NCBI GenBank assembly: GCA_964651045.1
Contig: CAZYVD010000010.1
Span: 3,143 to 67,142 of the forward strand
Reading direction: 5' to 3'
Source of the DNA: CAZYVD01 sp964651045
GTDB taxonomy: Bacteria > Zhuqueibacterota > QNDG01 > DSAB01
DNA length: 64,000 nucleotides
Part shown: one piece after another, positions 15,890 to 25,414 of the stretch
How the letters are laid out: each line of letters opens with the position of its first letter
How positions within the stretch are numbered: position 1 is the stretch's first letter
Translations under genes and position numbers: made by a program
The notes under the pieces: generated by a model
What the model saw: the letters and a program-made list of their open reading frames with translations, nothing else
Database searches by the model: none
What the model was told of the DNA's origin: nothing

Positions 15890-16183
15890 ATGCCTACATA
15901 CGAATATCGCTGTGATAAATGCAATCATGAGTTTGAGGTTTTTCAATTGATAACAGAAGAACCTTTGAGTAGATGTCCAAAGTGCAGGGGAAAAGTTACA
16001 CGACTGATAAGCGCCGGAGCAGGGCTTATATTCAAGGGCTCTGGGTTTTACATCACCGATTACAAAAAGAAGGGAACAGGAGAATCTGCTTCTGACTTAA
16101 CCGCATCTTCTGATGCAAAGAGTAAAGAAAGGGATAAAAAGAGTGAAAATACAAAACCAAAAGATAAATCATCTGAAAAATAA
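15890..16183 (+). CDS. FmdB-family zinc-ribbon protein
   Basis: The 97-residue protein starts MPTYEYRCDKCNHEFE and has the second CxxC pair CPKC, the pattern of the FmdB/CxxC_CXXC_SSSS zinc ribbon, followed by FKGSGFY and a Lys/Ser-rich tail. Members are proposed regulators, but the role is not established. Its place between dnaJ and dnaK is unusual and suggests a link to chaperone expression or to folding of metal proteins. A paralogue lies at 52427-52678. Confidence 0.9.
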   Translation: MPTYEYRCDKCNHEFEVFQLITEEPLSRCPKCRGKVTRLISAGAGLIFKGSGFYITDYKKKGTGESASDLTASSDAKSKERDKKSENTKPKDKSSEK

Positions 16184-16228
16184 GAATAACGATCTTTAAT
16201 AAAATATTTTAAAAGGAGGTTTTCAACA

Positions 16229-18139
16229 ATGGGAAAAATAATTGGAATCGACTTGGGAACTACAAATTCATGTGTAGCTGTAATGGAGGGTGGTGAGCCG
16301 GTAGTAATTCCTAACGCTGAAGGCTCTCGAACAACTCCCTCCATGGTAGCATTCACTAAAAAAGGAGAAAGACTGGTCGGGGCATCGGCAAAGCGTCAGG
16401 CAATTACAAATCCTGACAATACCATCTTCTCAATAAAGCGTTTCATGGGACGAATGTATGAAGAGGTTGAGGAGGAAATAAAAGAGGTTCCATATAAAGT
16501 AGTAAAAGGGAAGAACAATGTTGCCCGAGTAAAGATTGGTGATAAGGAATACTCCCCTCCTGAAATATCTGCAATGATACTGCAGAAAATGAAACAAACT
16601 GCCGAAGACTATCTCGGCCAGAAGGTCACAGAGGCGGTTATTACTGTACCTGCTTACTTCAACGACAGCCAGAGACAGGCCACAAAAGAAGCTGGAATAA
16701 TTGCAGGTCTTGAGGTCAAACGGATAATCAATGAACCAACAGCAGCATCCCTAGCATATGGACTGGATAAAAAGAAAAACGAAAAGATCGCAGTGTTTGA
16801 TCTCGGAGGTGGCACATTTGATATATCGATTCTTGAATTAGGTGACGGTGTTTTTGAAGTCAAATCCACAAATGGAGATACACACCTCGGCGGCGACGAT
16901 TTCGATCAGCGCATAATCAACTGGCTTGTAGATGAATTTAAGAAGGCAGAAGGTGTTGATCTCTCCAAAGATCCAATGGCTCTTCAGAGACTCAAAGAAG
17001 CAGCCGAAAAGGCAAAGATGGAGCTTTCAACATCTACACAGACAGAGATAAATCTTCCTTTCATAACAGCAACAGACTCTGGTCCAAAACATCTTAACAT
17101 GACTCTCACCCGCGCAAAATTCGAGCAGCTGTGCGATGACCTCTTCACCAAAACAATAGAACCGTGTCAGATTGCATTAAATGATGCAGGCCTGAAACCA
17201 ACCGATATCGACGAAGTTGTGCTTGTAGGAGGCATGACCCGTGTTCCAAGAGTTCAGGAAATTGTAAAAGAGATCTTTGGTAAAGATCCACACAAGGGTG
17301 TTAATCCAGACGAAGTTGTTGCCATTGGCGCTGCCATTCAAGGTGGAGTCCTTGGAGGGGATGTAAAGGATGTTCTTCTTCTCGATGTTACACCTCTTTC
17401 TCTTGGAATCGAGACGCTCGGTGGAGTCTTTACAAAACTCATAGAGAAGAACACAACCATCCCAACCAGGAAGAGTGAGATCTTCTCTACCGCTGCAGAC
17501 AACCAGACAACTGTCGAAATCCATGTATTGCAGGGTGAAAGAGAAATGGCCATTGATAACAAAACAATAGGTCGTTTCCATTTGGACGGGATTCCACCTG
17601 CACCAAGAGGCGTGCCGCAGATCGAAGTCACCTTTGACATCGATGCCAACGGCATACTAAATGTCTCGGCAAAAGATAAGGCGACAAACAAGGAACAGTC
17701 AATAAGAATCGAAGCTTCAAGCGGTCTTACCAAGGAAGAAATCGATAAGATGATAAAGGATGCCAAACAACACGCTGCTGAAGATAAAAAACGAAGAGAA
17801 GAGGTCGATGCAAGAAATGCCGCAGACCAACTCGTATATCAAACAGAGAAGAATCTTAAAGAGTCGGGTGACAAAATCGATAGTGACTTAAAGAATAAAA
17901 TAGAGGCAGCAGTAGGACGAGTGAAAGAGGCAATGAAGGGTTCAAACATAGATGAGATAAAATCCGCAACTGATAATCTCAATCAACTGTGGCAACAGGC
18001 CGTATCATATATGTATACACATGCAGCCGGAGCCCAGACCGGAACAGGCCAATCACAGACATCACAGACCGAAGAGAAAAAGGAAAAGAAGGCACAGGAC
18101 GCAGACTTCGAGGTCGTTGACGATGATGAAGGAAAATGA
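16229..18139 (+). CDS. dnaK: DnaK (Hsp70) chaperone
   Basis: The 636-residue protein begins MGKIIGIDLGTTNSCVAVM and carries the phosphate loops (VFDLGGGTFDIS), the VVLVGGMTRVP segment, the conserved linker (VLLLDVTPLSLGIET) and substrate-binding domain, ending in the acidic DFEVVDDDEGK. Length and features are canonical. It works with the DnaJ and GrpE encoded just upstream and with ClpB downstream in disaggregation. An AAAAGGAGG site precedes the ATG. Confidence 0.98.
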   Translation: MGKIIGIDLGTTNSCVAVMEGGEPVVIPNAEGSRTTPSMVAFTKKGERLVGASAKRQAITNPDNTIFSIKRFMGRMYEEVEEEIKEVPYKVVKGKNNVARVKIGDKEYSPPEISAMILQKMKQTAEDYLGQKVTEAVITVPAYFNDSQRQATKEAGIIAGLEVKRIINEPTAASLAYGLDKKKNEKIAVFDLGGGTFDISILELGDGVFEVKSTNGDTHLGGDDFDQRIINWLVDEFKKAEGVDLSKDPMALQRLKEAAEKAKMELSTSTQTEINLPFITATDSGPKHLNMTLTRAKFEQLCDDLFTKTIEPCQIALNDAGLKPTDIDEVVLVGGMTRVPRVQEIVKEIFGKDPHKGVNPDEVVAIGAAIQGGVLGGDVKDVLLLDVTPLSLGIETLGGVFTKLIEKNTTIPTRKSEIFSTAADNQTTVEIHVLQGEREMAIDNKTIGRFHLDGIPPAPRGVPQIEVTFDIDANGILNVSAKDKATNKEQSIRIEASSGLTKEEIDKMIKDAKQHAAEDKKRREEVDARNAADQLVYQTEKNLKESGDKIDSDLKNKIEAAVGRVKEAMKGSNIDEIKSATDNLNQLWQQAVSYMYTHAAGAQTGTGQSQTSQTEEKKEKKAQDADFEVVDDDEGK

Positions 18140-18146
18140 TAAAAAA

Positions 18147-18262
18147 GGGGCTGTATCAAGAGTATTAAAAAAGGGCAAAGATATATCAAGATGGAAACAC
18201 TTAAAAACCAACCTCTGCGCTCTTTAAGGTTCCAATAAGTTTCCGATTCTTGATACAACCCC
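18147..18262 (+). promoter_or_regulatory. Structured dnaK-clpB intergenic region with competing hairpins
   Basis: GGGGCTGTATCAAG at 18147-18160 can pair with CTTGATACAACCCC at 18249-18262 (one G-U pair). The same right arm, preceded by AAGTTTCCGATT, can instead pair with TATCAAGATGGAAAC near 18184-18198. The two pairings exclude each other. The element ends about 40 bp before the TTG start of clpB. It could act as terminator, attenuator or thermosensor, or it may be a small inverted-repeat insertion; sequence alone does not decide. Confidence 0.45.
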
Positions 18263-18304
18263 CTATTTATATTATGGAATTATTTAAAAACTCGGAGGTC
18301 TTAA

Positions 18305-20920
18305 TTGATTGACATAAACAGGTTCACATTAAAATCTCAGGACGCAATACAAAAATCACACACTCTTGCCAGTGAATATGGAAATCAACAGATAGAGCCC
18401 GAACACCTCCTCTACACCCTTCTGCAGGATAGAGAAGGACTTGTTTGTTCCATCCTAAAAAAACTTGGCACATCCGTCGAAGAAGCGGAAAGCAAAGTTC
18501 TAAACCAGATCGAGCGGTTCCCAAAAGTAACAGGAGGTGTGGGACAGGTATATCTTTCTCAAGAATTAAATCAGGTTCTCGAGAGAGGCCTCAAAAAAGC
18601 CGAGGCCCTCAAGGATGACTATATAAGCGTCGAGCATCTACTTCTTGCCATATCGGAATCCAGGAGCAAGGCAGGGGAAATTCTCAGAGAGGGAGGTGTT
18701 TCTGAGGAAAACATTCTAAACGTGCTTCGCTCTATTCGCGGCGGACACAGAGTAACAGATCAGAATCCAGAAGATAAATATCAGGCTCTGAAGCGGTATG
18801 CTCGCGATCTTAATGAACTTGCCAGGCAGGGCAAACTAGATCCTGTAATTGGAAGAGATGAAGAGATACGAAGAGTGTTGCAGGTTCTGTCGCGCAGGAC
18901 GAAAAATAATCCTGTTCTCATTGGTGAGCCTGGTGTCGGAAAAACCGCCATTGTCGAGGGTATAGCTCATCGTATCATATCAGGAGATGTTCCGGAGAAC
19001 CTTAAAACAAAACGCATCATTGCTCTTGATATTGGATCATTGATAGCAGGAGCAAAATACAGGGGTGAGTTTGAAGACAGACTCAAGGCCGTTCTAAAGG
19101 AGATCCACGAATCAGAAGGCCAGATAATTTTATTTATAGATGAGATGCATACACTTGTTGGAGCAGGAGCAGCAGAAGGCGCCGTGGATGCATCCAACAT
19201 GCTTAAGCCTGCACTAGCACGTGGAGATTTGAGATGTGTTGGTGCTACAACACTAAACGAATATCGAAAACACATCGAGAAGGATGCTGCTCTTGAGCGC
19301 AGGTTCCAGCCGGTATACGTCGGAGAGCCTTCTGTTGAAGATACGATATCCATTCTAAGAGGACTGAAAGAGAGATATGAAGTACATCATGGTGTCAGGA
19401 TAAAGGATAGTGCACTTGTAGAGGCAGCAGTCCTTTCACACCGATACATCAGCGATCGTTTCCTCCCAGACAAGGCCATAGACCTGATCGATGAAGCTGC
19501 ATCCAAACTTCGCATCGAAATCGATTCAATGCCAGAAGAGCTGGACGAAGTAGAGCGAAAAATAAAACAGCTTGAGATTGAACGAGAGGCCATGAAAAAG
19601 GAAAAAGATCCAGGCTCAAAAGAACGGCTCAGGAAAATTAAAGAGGAACTCTCGAATCTAAAAGAAAAAGCAGACGAGCTCAGGGCTCACTGGCAGATGG
19701 AAAAGGAGACAATCTCGCGCATTAGAAAATTAAAAGAAGAGATAGAAAATGTTAAGACAGAATCTGCAAAGGCAGAAAGAGACGGCGATCTTTCAAAGGC
19801 AGCAGAGTTAAAGTACGGGAAACTTCCGGAACTCGAGAAAGAGCTCAACGAGGTCAATGCAAAACTCGTAGAACTTCAGAAGGATCGAAAGATGCTTAAA
19901 GAGGAAGTTGAAGAAGAAGATGTTGCAGAAATCGTCTCAAGATGGACAGGGATCCCTGTGTCGAGAATGATGGAAAGCGAGCGAGAAAAACTAATACACA
20001 TGGAAGAACGCATCAGACAGAGAATCGTGGGCCAAGATGAGGCGGTTCGGGCTGTTGCAGATGCGATTCGAAGGGCAAGAGCAGGTCTTCAAGAAGAGGC
20101 TCGCCCCATTGGTTCATTCATCTTTCTTGGAACAACAGGTGTCGGTAAAACCGAACTTGCAAGGGCTCTAGCAGAATTTCTATTTGATGATGAACATGCA
20201 ATGATAAGAATCGATATGTCAGAGTATATGGAACGACACTCTGTTTCTCGCCTCATTGGTGCACCTCCTGGTTATGTAGGATATGAGGAGGGGGGCCAGC
20301 TCACAGAAGCGGTAAGAAGACGGCCATACTCGGTAGTACTCTTAGATGAAATCGAAAAGGCCCATCCTGAAGTATTCAACATTCTACTACAGATACTGGA
20401 TGACGGTCAGCTTACAGACAATCAGGGAAGAAAAGTCAATTTTAAGAATACTATTATTATTATGACATCCAATATCGGTGCACCCTTCATAATGGAACGG
20501 TCTCAAAATATAACAGATGAAAATAGAGAACGCATATATCAGGAAATTAAAAACGAAGTAAACAGCCAGCTTAAAAAAACCTTAAGACCCGAACTCCTAA
20601 ACAGAATCGACGAGATCATCGTATTTCATCCATTAGGAATGAAAGAGATAGAACAAATAGTATCTCTTCAGTTTAAAAAGATAGCGGAAAAGGCAAAGAA
20701 ACAGGGGGTTAATATCGAACTTACCGAGGAGGCCAGGGCCTATCTAGCGAAAACAGGATATGATCCTGCCTTTGGTGCACGGCCTCTCAAACGTTCCCTT
20801 CAGAAGATGATTACAAATGAACTTGCAAAAAGAATATTGAGCGGCCAGATAAAAACTGGAGATAATATCAAAATCATATTCAAAGAAAATAGCCTTGATT
20901 TTATTCCTAAGACTAATTAA
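18305..20920 (+). CDS. clpB: ClpB disaggregase (Hsp100)
   Basis: The 871-residue protein has the double Clp_N repeat, AAA+ domain 1 (Walker A GEPGVGKT, Walker B LFIDEMH), the long coiled-coil middle domain of ClpB at about 400-525, and AAA+ domain 2 (GTTGVGKT, VLLDEIEKAHP), ending in the small domain. The middle domain separates it from ClpA and ClpC. It pulls proteins out of aggregates together with DnaK. The start is TTG behind CGGAGGTC, and the first residues (MIDINRFTLKSQDAIQ) match the family N-terminus. Confidence 0.97.
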   Translation: MIDINRFTLKSQDAIQKSHTLASEYGNQQIEPEHLLYTLLQDREGLVCSILKKLGTSVEEAESKVLNQIERFPKVTGGVGQVYLSQELNQVLERGLKKAEALKDDYISVEHLLLAISESRSKAGEILREGGVSEENILNVLRSIRGGHRVTDQNPEDKYQALKRYARDLNELARQGKLDPVIGRDEEIRRVLQVLSRRTKNNPVLIGEPGVGKTAIVEGIAHRIISGDVPENLKTKRIIALDIGSLIAGAKYRGEFEDRLKAVLKEIHESEGQIILFIDEMHTLVGAGAAEGAVDASNMLKPALARGDLRCVGATTLNEYRKHIEKDAALERRFQPVYVGEPSVEDTISILRGLKERYEVHHGVRIKDSALVEAAVLSHRYISDRFLPDKAIDLIDEAASKLRIEIDSMPEELDEVERKIKQLEIEREAMKKEKDPGSKERLRKIKEELSNLKEKADELRAHWQMEKETISRIRKLKEEIENVKTESAKAERDGDLSKAAELKYGKLPELEKELNEVNAKLVELQKDRKMLKEEVEEEDVAEIVSRWTGIPVSRMMESEREKLIHMEERIRQRIVGQDEAVRAVADAIRRARAGLQEEARPIGSFIFLGTTGVGKTELARALAEFLFDDEHAMIRIDMSEYMERHSVSRLIGAPPGYVGYEEGGQLTEAVRRRPYSVVLLDEIEKAHPEVFNILLQILDDGQLTDNQGRKVNFKNTIIIMTSNIGAPFIMERSQNITDENRERIYQEIKNEVNSQLKKTLRPELLNRIDEIIVFHPLGMKEIEQIVSLQFKKIAEKAKKQGVNIELTEEARAYLAKTGYDPAFGARPLKRSLQKMITNELAKRILSGQIKTGDNIKIIFKENSLDFIPKTN

Positions 20921-20967
20921 ACTAACCGGTTAAAACATTGATGTTTACTTAATAAGGAGAGTAATCG

Positions 20968-21465
20968 ATGAGGAGCCTAATAACAGTATCATTTGCAGTG
21001 ACAGTCATTATCATATCAATTACAGGATGCTTAAAACTCTCAGATGAACAGCTCATGAACAGGGCTGAAAAATTAGAGTCAGAGGAGAAATTCTCAAAGG
21101 CGGCCGAAATTTATGAAAAAGTTGCCTCCCTTCATCCTGAGAGTCCATTAGCAGATTCTGCCCTATACAGAGCGGCCATTGTCTACACCGGCGGCCTAAA
21201 AAAATTCTCAAAGGCAATCTCTCTATTCAAACGAATCGTCGATGAATATCCTGAAAGTAGATCAGCTCCTCAATCTCAATTCATGATAGGATACATTTAT
21301 GCCAACACAATCGGCGACACAACCATGGCACGCAGGGCATATAAGAGATTTCTCGAAAAGTATCCCGATCATGAACTTGTTCCATCAGTAAGATGGGAGT
21401 TGAAATATCTTGGGAGAGACATAAATGATATCCCGGAGCTGAAAAATTTAGAAGGTAAAAATTAA
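20968..21465 (+). CDS. Small TPR lipoprotein
   Basis: The 165-residue protein has a lipoprotein signal (IIISITGCLKL, Cys near residue 21) and three TPR-like units of the outer-membrane assembly type (AAEIYEKVASLHPESPLAD, KAISLFKRIVDEYPESR, ARRAYKRFLEKYPDHEL). It resembles the BamD/YbgF TPR class, but is shorter than BamD. It stands at the head of the Bat-type operon, 67 bp ahead of the first BatD-like gene, so a scaffolding role at the envelope is plausible. Confidence 0.78.
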   Translation: MRSLITVSFAVTVIIISITGCLKLSDEQLMNRAEKLESEEKFSKAAEIYEKVASLHPESPLADSALYRAAIVYTGGLKKFSKAISLFKRIVDEYPESRSAPQSQFMIGYIYANTIGDTTMARRAYKRFLEKYPDHELVPSVRWELKYLGRDINDIPELKNLEGKN

Positions 21466-21532
21466 TCTTTCTGGTCAGTGGAACTTTTATTAAACTGAAA
21501 AGTATGAAAAAATATAAAATATGGGGAGGTAT

Positions 21533-22555
21533 ATGAAACATAGTATAGTCAAACCCATCCTTTTAACAATACTTTTCTCAGCCATACTTTCAGGACAAAC
21601 ATATTCTATTCCAGACTCATCAGAAAATATAAGAGTAACTCTATCTGCAGAAATATCTCACAAATCTGTACCATTAAACCGTACATTCTCACTATCAGTA
21701 AAGGTGTTGTGGGAAGGAGACCAGAACAGAATTGAAATCGTTAAGATCGAGGAGCCAATATTATCAAACTGCGAAATAACAGGAACCTCTGTATCAAACA
21801 GAGTGACAGGAACATCGGGTAGTCAAAAGGCAGAAAGGGAGATTAGCTATAAACTTAAGCCACACTCCCTGGGAATGGCCTATATAGAAGAGGTTCTTCT
21901 TACATACAAGGACAGAAAAACAGACAAAACCTACACACTCAAAACAGAGAGACTTTCTGTCGAAGTTGTTGATCCAGTCCCTGAAAATGTGCATAAGAGT
22001 AATCTGTGGATACTATTTCTATTCTTGGGGGTTCTGATAACTATCGTCATCATATCTCTATTTATAATTAAAAAAAGATCAGAAGGGAAGATCGCTCCCC
22101 AGCCTCAGAGAATCATAGAAGAAATTTATCTGGAGGAACTAAAAAAGAGCGTTGATCTTAAGGCAAAGAAAACAGATGAGGCCTTTGGTGTATTATCAAG
22201 ACTCTTCAGAAGATATCTTTCCGAAAAATTTGGAATATCGGCAACACAGCTTACAACTCAGCAGCTGTTAAAAAAACTGGAAGAAACTGATCTGGATGAG
22301 AACACAAGAAGGAAATGCGAAAAACTCTTTACAACTGCAGATGTTGTTAAATTCTCAGGCCATGATGCAACACAATCAGAATTAGAAGATGGCTACACAA
22401 CGGTCGAAACCATTCTTGAATCGAATCTGTCAAAGATGATTGAGGAAAGGCAGAGAGCAGAACAGCAAATATCAAAAGGGAAAAAGATATTGAAGATATT
22501 TAAAAAAAGCGCTCATCAAGAACTTGAAAGGAGGTTCAATGGACACCAAGATTGA
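21533..22555 (+). CDS. BatD-like membrane protein, short form (first of three)
   Basis: With the ATG at 21533, just after GGGGAGGT, the protein has 340 residues; an ATG 12 bp upstream overlaps that ribosome-binding site and is less likely. It has a signal peptide, a beta-rich periplasmic domain resembling the BatD/oxygen-tolerance type, a transmembrane helix near 157-180 (LWILFLFLGVLITIVI) and a cytoplasmic domain with the pattern RRYLSEKFGISATQLTTQQLL, which recurs in the other two BatD-like proteins here. It probably partners the MoxR ATPase, whose start overlaps its 3' end by 17 bp. Confidence 0.7.
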   Translation: MKHSIVKPILLTILFSAILSGQTYSIPDSSENIRVTLSAEISHKSVPLNRTFSLSVKVLWEGDQNRIEIVKIEEPILSNCEITGTSVSNRVTGTSGSQKAEREISYKLKPHSLGMAYIEEVLLTYKDRKTDKTYTLKTERLSVEVVDPVPENVHKSNLWILFLFLGVLITIVIISLFIIKKRSEGKIAPQPQRIIEEIYLEELKKSVDLKAKKTDEAFGVLSRLFRRYLSEKFGISATQLTTQQLLKKLEETDLDENTRRKCEKLFTTADVVKFSGHDATQSELEDGYTTVETILESNLSKMIEERQRAEQQISKGKKILKIFKKSAHQELERRFNGHQD

Positions 22556-23528
22556 GGCCATCCACAAAAAAATACAGAAAGAGAGTATATTTATCGACAG
22601 GCTAATCGATGAAATTGGTAAGGTAATAGTCGGTCAAAAGTACATGATCGAAAGGCTACTTATAGGGCTTCTTTCCAACGGACACGTGCTGCTCGAGGGT
22701 GTTCCAGGTCTGGCAAAAACAATGACTGTCAGGACACTCTCAGATGCAATTCAGACAAAATTTCAGCGCATCCAGTTCACTCCTGATCTCCTTCCAGCAG
22801 ATCTTATAGGAACGCTGATATATGATCAAAAGAACGGAAAGTTCCAGACCAAAAAAGGCCCAATTTTCTCGAACATAATTCTTGCCGACGAAATAAACCG
22901 ATCACCTGCTAAGGTACAGTCGGCACTGCTTGAGGCAATGCAGGAACGAACAGTTACGATAGGAGACAATACATTTGCCCTTGAGGATCCATTTCTCGTT
23001 CTCGCCACTCAGAACCCGATAGAACAGGAAGGAACCTATCCCCTACCCGAAGCCCAGGTCGACCGCTTCATGCTTAAACTCTCAATCGATTATCCGACAC
23101 CAGAAGAGGAACTCGAGATCATGCGCCGCATGTCAGTAGGCCCTGAACCAAAGGCAGACCCTGTAATCGGGCCAAAGGAGATAATTAATGCCAGATCGGT
23201 TGTTGAAGAAATTTACATAGATCCAAAGATTCAGCAATACATTGTTGACATCGTATTTGCAACACGAAAACCAAAAGAGTATGGACTCGAAGACCTCGTG
23301 GAACTAATCGCATATGGCGCATCTCCAAGAGCATCGATCTATCTGTCAAAGGCAGCCAAGGCCCATGCATTCTTGAGAAAGAGGGGCTATGTGACACCAG
23401 AAGATGTAAGGGCAATCGGGATGGACATCCTGCGACACAGGATTATAGTAACATATGAGGCCGAAGCAGAAGAGGTTACATCAGAGGATGTTGTAAGAAA
23501 AGTACTCAACAGAATTGAGGTTCCATAA
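22539..23528 (+). CDS. moxR: MoxR-type AAA+ ATPase
   Basis: The ATG at 22539 follows AAAGGAGG and gives 329 residues; a TTG five codons earlier is less likely. The sequence is typical of MoxR: Walker A GVPGLAKT from residue 54, Walker B ADEINRSPAK near 115, and ATQNPIEQEGTYPLPEAQ. MoxR ATPases act with VWA proteins as metal-insertion or remodelling chaperones. The order MoxR, DUF58, VWA, VWA, TPR, BatD is the classical Bat operon. It overlaps both flanking genes or their leaders, showing tight coupling. Confidence 0.95.
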   Translation: MDTKIEAIHKKIQKESIFIDRLIDEIGKVIVGQKYMIERLLIGLLSNGHVLLEGVPGLAKTMTVRTLSDAIQTKFQRIQFTPDLLPADLIGTLIYDQKNGKFQTKKGPIFSNIILADEINRSPAKVQSALLEAMQERTVTIGDNTFALEDPFLVLATQNPIEQEGTYPLPEAQVDRFMLKLSIDYPTPEEELEIMRRMSVGPEPKADPVIGPKEIINARSVVEEIYIDPKIQQYIVDIVFATRKPKEYGLEDLVELIAYGASPRASIYLSKAAKAHAFLRKRGYVTPEDVRAIGMDILRHRIIVTYEAEAEEVTSEDVVRKVLNRIEVP

Positions 23529-23547
23529 CAGAACAACAGGAATAACG

Positions 23548-24426
23548 ATGATTCCAAAAGAGGTTCTTAAAAAGGTCAAACGTCTCGAAATCACAACAAG
23601 GAGTCTTGTAAACGACGTCTTCTCAGGTGAGTACCACTCTGTATTTAAAGGAAGGGGAATGGAATTTTCTGAGGTAAGGGAGTATCAAATTGGAGACGAC
23701 ATCCGCACAATAGACTGGAACGTTACAGCAAGATATGGACATCCCTATGTTAAGGTCTTTGATGAAGAGCGTGAGCTAACAGTGATGCTACTCGTTGATG
23801 CCAGCTCATCTGGAGAATTCGGAACATTCGAGAGGATGAAGGGAGAAATAGGAGTCGAAATCTGTGCCCTACTTGCATTCTCTGCCATAAAAAACAATGA
23901 TAAGGTAGGATTGATAATATTTACAGACAAGGTCGAAAAGTTTATCCCACCAAGAAAAGGAAGGACCCATGTTCTAAGGGTGCTGCGGGAGCTTCTCTAT
24001 TTTCAGCCTGAGAAGAAAAAAACAGACATAGGTGAAGCACTCGAGTATTTCAACAGAGTAATTAAGAGAAGAAGCGTTGTGTTTCTTGTTTCAGATTTCA
24101 TATCTGAAGATTACGAGAATGCACTCAGGATTGCAAATAAGAAGCACGATATAGTTGCTATAAACATAGTCGATCCAAGAGAAATAGAGCTGCCCGCTAT
24201 CGGATATGTGGAACTCGAGGATGCCGAGACAGGCGAGACAATACTGATAAACACATCAGACAGGCAAATACGAAAGGAATTCAATGTAAGAACATCAGAA
24301 GCATTGATAAACAGAGAGAAACTATTCAAATCGATGAACGTCGACTCTATAATAATTCATACTGATGAATCCTATTTTGAACCTCTAATGAAATTTTTCA
24401 GAACCAGGGCAAAGAGGTTTAGATAA
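23548..24426 (+). CDS. DUF58 domain protein
   Basis: The 292-residue protein (ATG at 23548 behind ACAGGA) contains the DUF58 signature GRGMEFSEVREYQIGDDIR followed by TIDWN, then a VWA-like fold with DASSSGEFG. DUF58 proteins nearly always accompany MoxR and are thought to be client or adaptor in the same complex. A TTG further upstream overlaps the moxR 3' end and is a possible but less likely start. No transmembrane helix is evident. Confidence 0.93.
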   Translation: MIPKEVLKKVKRLEITTRSLVNDVFSGEYHSVFKGRGMEFSEVREYQIGDDIRTIDWNVTARYGHPYVKVFDEERELTVMLLVDASSSGEFGTFERMKGEIGVEICALLAFSAIKNNDKVGLIIFTDKVEKFIPPRKGRTHVLRVLRELLYFQPEKKKTDIGEALEYFNRVIKRRSVVFLVSDFISEDYENALRIANKKHDIVAINIVDPREIELPAIGYVELEDAETGETILINTSDRQIRKEFNVRTSEALINREKLFKSMNVDSIIIHTDESYFEPLMKFFRTRAKRFR

Positions 24427-24458
24427 TCGCAGTCATGAAAAAATTTAGAGGGTGGAAC

Positions 24459-25397
24459 ATGAAAAACCTGAACATTTCAATTCTCTGTACGATTCTATCA
24501 TTGCTGCTAATATTTTCTCTCTGTTCGAATCCTCAAAAATCACAAGTGGATGCGGACAGAATCAGAAGCTATGCGAATGCCCTCTATAACAGAGAACTTC
24601 ATACTCAGGCAATAAGAGAGTATCAGCGTTATCTGGATCAATTTCCCGTCAGCAAAAAACAGAGAGCAAACATCAACTTCATTATCGGCAACATCTATTT
24701 TGACAGACTCCATGATTATGAAAACGCCATGTCCTATTATCTCAAAGTAAAATATCTATTTCCAGAATCAGAATTAATCGAAAGTGTCAACAAGAAAATA
24801 GTCGAGTGTCTAGAGAGACTACAGCGAACCGCAGATGCCAAACAGGCTATGGATGAAACAATCCGTCTCGACTCGCATGCAGAGAAGGGTTCACGTCCTG
24901 GAGAAGTTATTGCAAGGATAGGTGAACGCAAAATAACATCTGGAGATCTGAAATACTACATAAGTCGACTGCCAGAATACCTTCAATCCCAATTCAAAGA
25001 CAGAAAATCAAAGATTGAATTTTTAAAAAACTACATCGCAACAGAGCTTTTCTACGACGCTGCAAAGCGAAAGGGTTTGGACAGAGATAAGGATGTTATA
25101 GAGGGAACATTCCAGGCAAAAAAACAGCTTATGGTTCAGAAATATCTTGAACAGGAGATATCTCCTGAGCTTAAGATTACTCCTGATGAAGTAGAACTCT
25201 ACTACAAGGCAAACATGGAAAAATATGTTGAAAAGGATGAAAAGGGTAAAATAAAGAGACAAAAACCGTTCAGTGAAGTAAGAGAAGATGTTGTTAGAGA
25301 CCTGATGAAAGAAAAACAGAAGAATGCGCTCGAAAGACTGCTTGAGAGAATGATGAATGCAGAGAATGTAAAGATCTATGAGGACCTGATAAAATAA
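24459..25397 (+). CDS. TPR lipoprotein with SurA/PrsA-like N-terminal chaperone domain, no PPIase domain
   Basis: Starting at the ATG after GAGGGTGG, the 312-residue protein has a lipoprotein signal (LLLIFSLCSNPQ), two or three TPR-like helices (AIREYQRYLDQFPVSKK, YYLKVKYLFPESEL), then a helical segment (GEVIARIGERKITSGDLKYY, then KNYIATELFYDAAKRKG) resembling the SurA/PrsA chaperone domain. The parvulin isomerase domain that normally follows is absent. It may guide envelope proteins in connection with the Bat complex. An earlier ATG at 24435 lacks a ribosome-binding site. Confidence 0.68.
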   Translation: MKNLNISILCTILSLLLIFSLCSNPQKSQVDADRIRSYANALYNRELHTQAIREYQRYLDQFPVSKKQRANINFIIGNIYFDRLHDYENAMSYYLKVKYLFPESELIESVNKKIVECLERLQRTADAKQAMDETIRLDSHAEKGSRPGEVIARIGERKITSGDLKYYISRLPEYLQSQFKDRKSKIEFLKNYIATELFYDAAKRKGLDRDKDVIEGTFQAKKQLMVQKYLEQEISPELKITPDEVELYYKANMEKYVEKDEKGKIKRQKPFSEVREDVVRDLMKEKQKNALERLLERMMNAENVKIYEDLIK

Positions 25398-25414
25398 CCG
25401 GTAAGTTTTTGATT

